This document shows positions 1 to 5,985 of a stretch of DNA of 20,986 bases, one piece after another. The stretch comes from a virus. The translations under genes and the position numbers were made by a program. The stretch's first letter is position 1, and the number at the start of each line of letters is the position of its first letter. Where the stretch lies: IMG/VR virus record IMGVR_UViG_3300020220_000408, positions 1 through 20,986 of that record; one strand, written 5' to 3'. Below the pieces are notes generated by a model that made no database searches, had not been told where the DNA came from, and was given only the letters and a program-made list of their open reading frames with translations.

Positions 1-448
1 ACAGGCCAGAATACAAATTAGGTAGATCATTTTCTATAAATGTTTTTCTGTAAACAGTATCTGTGATCAGTTGGCCCTTAAAATTTTTTACTGTACTAGT
101 AAAGAAAATAGTTTTATCTTCTAAATGCCGCCACAGTTTTGCTAGATCTGAAAATATCAACATATCAGCATCAAGCAAAATAGTTTTATCATATGGGCTG
201 GCGTGATAGGCCTTCCATCTGTTCTCAACTTTCCATTCACTATTTTTTGCGTGATCACCAAAAGGTATTGGAACTATGCTGTCAAATACATAATGGTATT
301 CTGTAGGCACACTGTCATTTGTCATTAATGACACTTTGTTAAAAGTCCTCTGACTACTACTAATACTTCTTGCTAGGAAATATGCCTGTCTTACATAGTC
401 CACTGTTGAACTATTTTGTGCTGTAATTAAGAATCCTCGATCTGTCAT
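1..448 (-). CDS. Glycosyltransferase-like protein, second of a tandem pair (3' end outside window)
   Basis: I translated this frame by hand. It starts at ATG 448-446 and stays open for 149 codons to the left edge, so the C-terminus is missing. An AAGG at 457-460 lies eight bases upstream as a ribosome-binding site, and the ATG overlaps the stop of the preceding gene as ATGA (448-445). The N-terminus (MTDRGFLITAQN) and the central SPYDKTILLDAD (residues 84-95) match the neighbouring 277-aa protein (MTKGFLIFAQN, SPYDKTIVIDSD), so the two genes are diverged paralogues. DAD at residues 93-95 sits after a hydrophobic strand, where GT-A glycosyltransferases carry the metal- and nucleotide-sugar-binding DxD. 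The visible part has no signal peptide or membrane segment, so a cytoplasmic enzyme is expected. Donor, acceptor and activity are unknown, and the catalytic C-terminal half cannot be judged. Confidence 0.8.
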   Translation of the reverse strand, partial: MTDRGFLITAQNSSTVDYVRQAYFLARSISSSQRTFNKVSLMTNDSVPTEYHYVFDSIVPIPFGDHAKNSEWKVENRWKAYHASPYDKTILLDADMLIFSDLAKLWRHLEDKTIFFTSTVKNFKGQLITDTVYRKTFIENDLPNLYSGL

Positions 449-1278
449 GTAATCAACCTTGCAAGACTATACTTGTTCATGACATGAACATCAACGTCGC
501 TGATACTAGTGCAAATATATTCACCGTGGTATTTCTCTTTCTCTACTAAGAATTTCATTGTGGAATCTTGTATGTCTAGTAATAAATCCTTATCCAAAAC
601 ATAAAACTTATATCCCGGAATCACTCCTATACTTGGCAAATCCACCTGTCCATTTAGCATGTGCACGGCTAAAGAAAATGCATAATCATTCCTATACATA
701 CTTGCATCTATGCGATATAACAAACGATAATATTGCCAATTTTCTCTTATTATTTTCACTAAGGTAAACAACATTTTTGACTCTTCATTTTTGGTAAAAT
801 ATAACACTGTGGCCCAATAAAAGGGTATAGATTGATTAATATAATCAAAAGAACTTGTATCCCGCCATTGAGCTAGATCATAACTTTTCCTGTATAACAT
901 AACATTGTGTGAACTGGAAAATAACTTTTCGAGAAAATTACTGGCTACAATATAATCACTGTCAATTACTATCGTTTTATCGTAAGGACTTAAATCATAT
1001 GCTTCGACCCTAGATAAATTTTTCCATTGCAATTTTTTATAAAACATGGATCCATCATGGAATTTTTTGGACTGAGTGGTATTTGAGAAACATGTAATTA
1101 TTTTATCAAACAGCGTCCCTGCTTCTGGTTGGCTAGAAAGTAACCATTCGGCACTATCAGTTACGATAGAAACTGGCAAATCCATATATGATTTCAACCT
1201 CTTTGCACAAAATACCGCCAGTTTACAGTAGTCAATATCTGGATTATTTTGAGCGAAAATTAAAAAACCTTTGGTCAT
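445..1278 (-). CDS. GT-A-type glycosyltransferase-like protein, 277 aa
   Basis: This is a complete protein of 277 aa with no signal peptide or transmembrane helix. The N-terminal strand GFLIFAQN, a later VSIVTD strand, and SPYDKTIVIDSD (residues 97-108) with the DxD at 106-108 fit the nucleotide-diphospho-sugar transferase (GT-A) fold. Downstream are a conserved-looking RNDYAFS (196-202) and a late DVDVHVMNK with His265. By analogy with GT8-type enzymes this His could be a third metal ligand, which is inference. The start ATG overlaps the stop of the 114-aa gene (ATGA, 1278-1275), and its own stop overlaps the next start (448-445). No good Shine-Dalgarno is visible at 1278, so translational coupling is likely. 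The position after the fibre genes suggests decoration of virion or host glycans. Substrate is unknown, and it could be a structural relative without activity. Confidence 0.85.
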   Translation of the reverse strand: MTKGFLIFAQNNPDIDYCKLAVFCAKRLKSYMDLPVSIVTDSAEWLLSSQPEAGTLFDKIITCFSNTTQSKKFHDGSMFYKKLQWKNLSRVEAYDLSPYDKTIVIDSDYIVASNFLEKLFSSSHNVMLYRKSYDLAQWRDTSSFDYINQSIPFYWATVLYFTKNEESKMLFTLVKIIRENWQYYRLLYRIDASMYRNDYAFSLAVHMLNGQVDLPSIGVIPGYKFYVLDKDLLLDIQDSTMKFLVEKEKYHGEYICTSISDVDVHVMNKYSLARLIT

Positions 1279-1619
1279 AGATCAACAAGATTTTTTACAT
1301 TACGCTTCTTTTTTAAGCTTTGATATTTTTTATTATAATCTTGCGATGCTCGATTGTAGGTATCAAAACAGGTCTGATAAAACTTTTCTAGATCATTGAC
1401 TGTACATGGTATGCTGTTGATATCCAATATGACCGCACTAGGTTGATTCTGTTTAATGCAATATATTTGTGAAATGAACTGCAAATCCGCAATGAAACTA
1501 CAGCCATTATGGTAAAAGATTAATTCTTGTTTATATTCTTCTAGCGTGTTTTTCCTTACTAGATTGAGACTGGCTAAAAAATTAGCCGTCTGTAGTGCTT
1601 TTTCTAACCGTTCGTCCAT
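1275..1619 (-). CDS. Small conserved-looking phage protein of unknown function, 114 aa
   Basis: I cannot assign a function. The protein is mostly helical in appearance: a charged N-terminal stretch (MDERLEKALQTANF), a middle part with three Cys (residues 40, 54 and 77), and a Lys-rich C-terminal tail (KKYQSLKKKRNVKNL) that could form a short coiled coil or bind nucleic acid or an acidic partner. There is no signal peptide or membrane segment. The ATG at 1619-1617 is preceded by AGGA with a spacing of six T residues, but that Shine-Dalgarno lies inside the 3' arm of an 11-bp-stem hairpin (1624-1658), so translation may depend on where the transcript begins. The stop overlaps the start of the glycosyltransferase-like gene, giving a three-gene coupled set. 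Small helical proteins in phage tail modules are often assembly chaperones, but nothing here proves that. Confidence 0.8.
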   Translation of the reverse strand: MDERLEKALQTANFLASLNLVRKNTLEEYKQELIFYHNGCSFIADLQFISQIYCIKQNQPSAVILDINSIPCTVNDLEKFYQTCFDTYNRASQDYNKKYQSLKKKRNVKNLVDL

Positions 1620-1623
1620 AAAA

Positions 1624-1658
1624 AATCCTAGATATTTACACAGTAATTATCTAGGATT
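1624..1658 (-). terminator. 11-bp-stem hairpin with T-run: weak terminator or RBS-masking element
   Basis: On the minus strand the arm AATCCTAGATA (1658-1648) is followed by a 13-base loop (1647-1635) and the perfect complement TATCTAGGATT (1634-1624). Six T residues (1625-1620) then run directly into the ATG at 1619. The shape is that of a Rho-independent terminator closing the structural operon, but the stem has only three G:C pairs, so termination would be partial. The AGGA in the 3' arm is the only Shine-Dalgarno for the 114-aa gene and would be paired in this structure. Either role, or both, is possible. Confidence 0.6.
1633..1640 (-). promoter_or_regulatory. Possible weak T4-type late promoter (TGTAAATA)
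   Basis: On the minus strand TGTAAATA differs at one position from the T4 late -10 octamer TATAAATA. It lies in the loop and 3' arm of the hairpin, with 13 bases between it and the ATG at 1619. The two exact octamers in this window have 19 and 20 bases, so a start here would give a very short leader, probably without the AGGA. I give it low weight. Confidence 0.2.
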
Positions 1659-1678
1659 GATGCGGGGAGTAAAATTTT

Positions 1679-2641
1679 CTACAATAAACCTGTGGCGGTA
1701 GCAGTAGGTGTTGGTACTGATACGTTTGATCCGGAAGGACGAATTATTCTAATCAAACTGTTTAGATTACCATCTACGTTTTCGTCAACATTAGGATCCC
1801 CAGCATCGTCGTCTCTAAATTGAATTGTTAGTATTAATTCAGTGCTAGCAGCATTCCGTCTGGCAAAAATTTCATAATCATTTTCTGCATAATTTCCACT
1901 GGGTCCTGGCTTTGTAAAAACTGTTTGGTCACTGGTAGTCAGATCAAACCATCCAATATTGTAGGTGGTGCCTGCGTTAGCAGCAGTGCCTGCTACAGTG
2001 CTTGTTTGTGTATAATTAAGACTCACAGTGCCGAATCCGCTTGGTGTGGTGCCGTCGCCTAACATCGTAGTCCAAGCAATGTTTTTGCTTGATCCGCCTG
2101 TGCCGCCTGTTCTCGATGCGCTTATTAATATCTGTCCGCCGGCATTAAAGAATGCTCTAGCATGATCCGCTGCGGGGACTGTTAGTGCTCCGGTGATATA
2201 TCCAGGAAATGAAACAGTCACGGTATGATTTATGGTACCGTTCCAAGAAGTCGTTCTTGTTTGATTTATTAATGTTTCTGTCGAACTGTTGCCAGAAGCA
2301 GCAAGAGTTAGCCTATTTGTTTGTACAACTGTTGCAAAATTATAGTATTGGTTAGCCACTGTGGCAGTAATCTGATTTGACGAAGATGCCACGTCAAGAT
2401 TGGCACTTTCATTATTGCCAGTTTGATGCTGTCGAGCTAATAATAAGTCAGTCCTGAGTCGAAGCCATTGTATTACTTGTGCTGTGGTACCTGGACTGAT
2501 TTGTGTACTAATAATAGCCTGTCCATAACCTGAATCGGAAGTTCCTATACCCATTACACTGTCAACAATACTCTGTACAGTATTGTAGTCAGCAGCAAAA
2601 ATTAATTCTCCAGCAACTTTCGGAAATACTCCAGATGGCAT
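1679..2641 (-). CDS. Virion structural protein, 320 aa
   Basis: The N-terminal region (MPSGVFPKVAGELIFAADYN, then GTSDSGYGQ at residues 33-41 and a short helix ending LLLARQHQTG at 66-75) reads like an attachment domain of phage tail structural proteins. The rest is Thr/Ser/Gly/Asn-rich beta sequence. It includes ARAFFNAGGQI (161-171), a motif I associate with phage appendage proteins, and ends in a low-complexity tail (SVPTPTATATGLL). There is no signal peptide or membrane helix. ATG 2641 is supported by TAAGGA six bases upstream, in which the TAA is also the stop of the 484-aa gene, so the two are tightly linked. The stop is TAG at 1681-1679. A minor tail, fibre or head-decoration protein is likely, but I cannot name the exact one. 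Confidence 0.8.
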   Translation of the reverse strand: MPSGVFPKVAGELIFAADYNTVQSIVDSVMGIGTSDSGYGQAIISTQISPGTTAQVIQWLRLRTDLLLARQHQTGNNESANLDVASSSNQITATVANQYYNFATVVQTNRLTLAASGNSSTETLINQTRTTSWNGTINHTVTVSFPGYITGALTVPAADHARAFFNAGGQILISASRTGGTGGSSKNIAWTTMLGDGTTPSGFGTVSLNYTQTSTVAGTAANAGTTYNIGWFDLTTSDQTVFTKPGPSGNYAENDYEIFARRNAASTELILTIQFRDDDAGDPNVDENVDGNLNSLIRIIRPSGSNVSVPTPTATATGLL

Positions 2642-2650
2642 TTTTATTCC

Positions 2651-4105
2651 TTACAATATAATAACTTCAACCATTTTTACGTCAGTATTTTGATTATCTT
2701 CTAATGCCATAGCGAATGCATCAGGATGTTGATGGAAACTAGCAGCAATTGCAGTGCCATTTTCAGTTCCAATTAAGCGATCGCCTTTACGCACTGATCC
2801 TGTGACCTTACAAGGCACACGACCCTTTAGGGCTATATAAGTACCACCTTCTAATTCTGAATTCATCATGTATGCAGGTTTAGTAGAAACCACACCAATA
2901 GCGCGGTCACCAAATACTGTAGCACGTACTTCAGCTGACCCGCCCACTGTGACTACTGTGCCTGGTTCGTATTCCCTATCTGTTAAATATTTTTCTGCTA
3001 AGTCAGCATATCTAGCGGCAGTGGCAGTGCCTTGAAATAATGTTGCAGTCAAATTACCACTTGAATCTCTTGCGGCAATGGTGTTTGCTGTTGCCGCTAC
3101 AGCAGCGGCTCGATAGGTTCCAGATACACTTAAACTATCTGCCTGTGTAGCAGTACCGTTAAAACTATTTGCAAAAACTGTAGCAAATTTCAAACTGCTC
3201 GAACCTAGATCACTGAAGCTATCTACACCAGGCAATATATCTTCTGCCACTAATTTTAATGGAGTGCGTGTGACACTAGCAGACGTAGTTTGAAATACTA
3301 TTGTATTTCCTACTTGATTTTGAATAGTTGGTGTATCACCGCCAGATATAAAAACTCTTAAATCGTTGTCGTTACCTACTCTAAAACCAGCATCTGCAAA
3401 ACTAACTAAGCCTGCAAAAGCGGCACTTGATGATAAAACAAAGTCACTGGACTGTAGTCCATTTAATTTTAGGGAATTACTAGCAGTGCCCCAATACACA
3501 TGATCAGTAGATGTAACACCGCTGGACGAATAAATTAACGTAATACCCTTTTTAATAACACTAAACCCGGTAATTGAATTACTTACATTAAGTGTGAATT
3601 CATCTGCTGAAATAATGTAAATTACTTCCCCGTCAACAATTGCTTCAATAACAGCGTGGTTACTACCTAAGGTGTCTAATAAATTTCGTGACCTAAATTG
3701 TGTAGTCCCAGCACTGGCCACCCCTAACGGGCCAATGAGTACAAACGCAGAGCCGTCCCAAGAATATAGTTGTTTATTGCCGCTGTCCCACCAAAAATCA
3801 CCCTGTGTAAGGCCAGAAGGTGCGCTGGTGCTAACCTCTGCGCCGCCAGTAGTTCTATATTTTGTTCCGTCATAAAACTTTAATTTGCTAGCTCCGCTGT
3901 CAAACCACAGTTGTCCGCTAATGGGTCTGGGAGGAGCATCCGCGCCCGAAAAATTTTCTAAAAGATGAAGTAAATTTTCATTTTGAATTTCACCATAGCC
4001 AGCATAATTTTTACCAATTAATTTTAGATCTAAACTGCTGTCGATCGTGCCGTCTTCCACGACGTATGATGCTGATCCGCGATATCTATCTACACTGTAA
4101 GGCAT
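2651..4105 (-). CDS. Tail-fibre-like protein with C-terminal 'ADLAEKY' domain, 484 aa
   Basis: Residues about 17-127 form the N-terminal module shared with the next two upstream genes: a VEDGTIDSSLDLKLIGKNY core, a LLHLLENF helix (residues 45-52), then two W-D-LK-YDG units (GQLWFD at 64-69 and GDFWWD at 102-107). The middle carries fibre-shaft features, including a DLGSSSLKFATVFANSF unit and a FNGTATQAD segment. Residues about 363-484 form a compact end domain beginning ARYADLAEKY, with GTVV, IGVVSTKPAYMMN and a GDRLIGTENG loop. It resembles the C-terminal intramolecular-chaperone/autoproteolytic domains (peptidase G2-like) of phage appendages, which is family-level inference. The start is set by AGGGG six bases upstream and by matching paralogue N-termini. 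An exact late promoter octamer lies 19 bases upstream, so this gene probably starts its own late transcript. Confidence 0.88.
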   Translation of the reverse strand: MPYSVDRYRGSASYVVEDGTIDSSLDLKLIGKNYAGYGEIQNENLLHLLENFSGADAPPRPISGQLWFDSGASKLKFYDGTKYRTTGGAEVSTSAPSGLTQGDFWWDSGNKQLYSWDGSAFVLIGPLGVASAGTTQFRSRNLLDTLGSNHAVIEAIVDGEVIYIISADEFTLNVSNSITGFSVIKKGITLIYSSSGVTSTDHVYWGTASNSLKLNGLQSSDFVLSSSAAFAGLVSFADAGFRVGNDNDLRVFISGGDTPTIQNQVGNTIVFQTTSASVTRTPLKLVAEDILPGVDSFSDLGSSSLKFATVFANSFNGTATQADSLSVSGTYRAAAVAATANTIAARDSSGNLTATLFQGTATAARYADLAEKYLTDREYEPGTVVTVGGSAEVRATVFGDRAIGVVSTKPAYMMNSELEGGTYIALKGRVPCKVTGSVRKGDRLIGTENGTAIAASFHQHPDAFAMALEDNQNTDVKMVEVIIL

Positions 4106-4124
4106 TACTTACCCCTTTATTTTG

Positions 4125-4132
4125 TATTTATA
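4125..4132 (-). promoter_or_regulatory. T4-type late promoter, exact TATAAATA
   Basis: In the 39-base gap between the 612-aa and 484-aa genes, the minus strand reads TATAAATA, identical to the T4 late promoter -10 octamer recognised by the gp55 sigma factor. Nineteen bases separate it from the ATG at 4105, with an AGGGG Shine-Dalgarno between. The same octamer at nearly the same spacing precedes the 203-aa gene. Confidence 0.75.
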
Positions 4133-4144
4133 CATAAACATATA

Positions 4145-5983
4145 TTACAAACCTGCCGGTAATGCCAGGTTACTGTTAAATGTCCAGTTTGATCCGTTAA
4201 ATTGATATAATTTAAACTGTCTTGTAACTGTAATTACTGCGCTTCCTGTTGGCACAGGATTTATTGCAAAATCTCCTAATACATTTTCTATTGTAGATCC
4301 GTCTGAACTTAATACTGCCGCAAAAGTCCTTGTAATCTGACTGGCCACATCAATAGCTGTAAACTGTGCTTGTGTGCTCTGGCACAAGACTCTACAATAT
4401 GTGCCAGTATCATAGTTGGCTGCTAGGAACAGATAATCTAATACTAGGCCAACTTTTGTATCAATATTTCCAACGGTAAAATCAGAACAATCTACGGTTA
4501 AGGCAATAGTCCTGCCTCTTATCTGTGCATCTACATAGTTTTTATTAGTAGCATCGGTGCCGGATGTTGGTGTAGAAAGATTAATAATTTTGCTGCTATC
4601 AACATCAATATTACCTGTTCCGCTAGGGCTGAGCACTAGATCATTGTTACTAGATAGTGTTCTAATATTATTATCATCTATTTGTATGTCATCGACAGTA
4701 ATTTGTGTCTGGGGACCAAAACTAGTAATACCAGGAGCACTGGTAATACTTGCTCCTAAACTGTTACTGCTAAGGACCAACAGACCATTGATTCGTATTT
4801 CTTTTCCTGCTGCCAAATTCACATTATCAGAGATATTAAACTGGCCTCCATGCACACCATTGTTCTTTTCCCACAACATCGAATGGTCAGTAGGAGACCC
4901 GGTAACTATGAATCCGCCGCCATCTGCATAATCCTCGCTTGCTGTACTATCACTAGATTTAGCCAGTGTTATGACTCTATCTTCGATAGTAAGATTTGTA
5001 GTTTCAATGGTAGTAGTTGCGCCTTTTACCGTTAAATCTCCGCTGATGAAAACACTGCCCGAAACATCTAAAGTTGCAACAGGATTAGATTTAAAAATTC
5101 CCACGCGCCGATCTGTAGCTCTAATCGTAAAAGCATCTTCTAGGCCAACGCCTGTTTTAGTTTTTATCTTAAAATCCTGACCTGTATTGTTACTGATAAT
5201 TTCTAATAATGTTAGACTGGTTCTAATTTCATTGTTTTGATTAGCACCAATAATTAACGGCGTGCTGTTCTGAATTGTCACTGTGCCCACCGTACTGGTA
5301 TTTTCTTCAGTAAGCATAAAACTGCTAACAGTTTTTAAACTGCCACTAGGCGCCACTAGACTGTCAGCGGAACTGGCTGTTATGTAAAATTTTTGTCCTG
5401 TTAGCGTTCCTGGGTTAAAGCCTCTGCGTATGGCACCGCTGTATCCAGTAATAGGATTAAGCGGAGTGTATGTGGTGTCTTTACTGAAAATACCTAATAG
5501 GCTAGCACCAACAAATAATTTTACTGCAACATGTTCTATCAAGACATTGTCGACTATGGTAACAACTTCAAATCCACTTTTACCTTGCGTACTTTTGTAT
5601 ATTGGTCCGGCTAATGTTAAATCAGTGCCGTCATAAAAATATAATTGATTGTTAGTACTATCTATCCAGAAATCGCCTTGCACAAATGATGTTGGTTGGG
5701 TGCCAGATACTATAGGGCCGCTTCCGACCGCAAAACTTGTACCATTATAAACTTTTAACCTACTGTTGGCAACATCGTACCAAATTTGTCCAGGTATAGG
5801 ATTATTTGGTTGTGTAGAGCTGGCAAAATTTTCTAAAATTTTTACAAAGTTTTCATTAATGTATTCTCCATAACCACTGACATTCTTACCTATAAGAGTG
5901 ATATCAGTTGAAGTTTGATCTATGGCAGCATCTGCTACCTGTGCTAGCAATGAACCATCTGTTTTGTTTATGTTATACGTCAT
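4145..5983 (-). CDS. Tail-fibre-like protein, 612 aa
   Basis: Residues about 20-127 repeat the shared N-terminal module (ITLIGKNVSGYGE, ENFVKILENF, GQIWYD at 65-70, GDFWIDSTNNQLYFYDG at 103-119). The central shaft has RRVGIFKSNPVATLDVSG (292-309), followed by SGDLTVKGATTTIETTNL and LTIEDRVITLAKS, then a GTGNIDVDSSKI...DATNKNYVDAQI segment (456-488). All are repeat types typical of trimeric phage fibre shafts. The last 120 residues (from about RTIALTVDCSDF) form a separate beta-rich end domain that I do not recognise and that is probably the tip. The start is at ATG 5983, only two bases after the collar gene's stop. The Shine-Dalgarno is poor, so coupling to upstream translation is likely. The start is supported by alignment with MSYSIQ and MPYSVD of the paralogues. 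Confidence 0.85.
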   Translation of the reverse strand: MTYNINKTDGSLLAQVADAAIDQTSTDITLIGKNVSGYGEYINENFVKILENFASSTQPNNPIPGQIWYDVANSRLKVYNGTSFAVGSGPIVSGTQPTSFVQGDFWIDSTNNQLYFYDGTDLTLAGPIYKSTQGKSGFEVVTIVDNVLIEHVAVKLFVGASLLGIFSKDTTYTPLNPITGYSGAIRRGFNPGTLTGQKFYITASSADSLVAPSGSLKTVSSFMLTEENTSTVGTVTIQNSTPLIIGANQNNEIRTSLTLLEIISNNTGQDFKIKTKTGVGLEDAFTIRATDRRVGIFKSNPVATLDVSGSVFISGDLTVKGATTTIETTNLTIEDRVITLAKSSDSTASEDYADGGGFIVTGSPTDHSMLWEKNNGVHGGQFNISDNVNLAAGKEIRINGLLVLSSNSLGASITSAPGITSFGPQTQITVDDIQIDDNNIRTLSSNNDLVLSPSGTGNIDVDSSKIINLSTPTSGTDATNKNYVDAQIRGRTIALTVDCSDFTVGNIDTKVGLVLDYLFLAANYDTGTYCRVLCQSTQAQFTAIDVASQITRTFAAVLSSDGSTIENVLGDFAINPVPTGSAVITVTRQFKLYQFNGSNWTFNSNLALPAGL

Positions 5984-5985
5984 TT

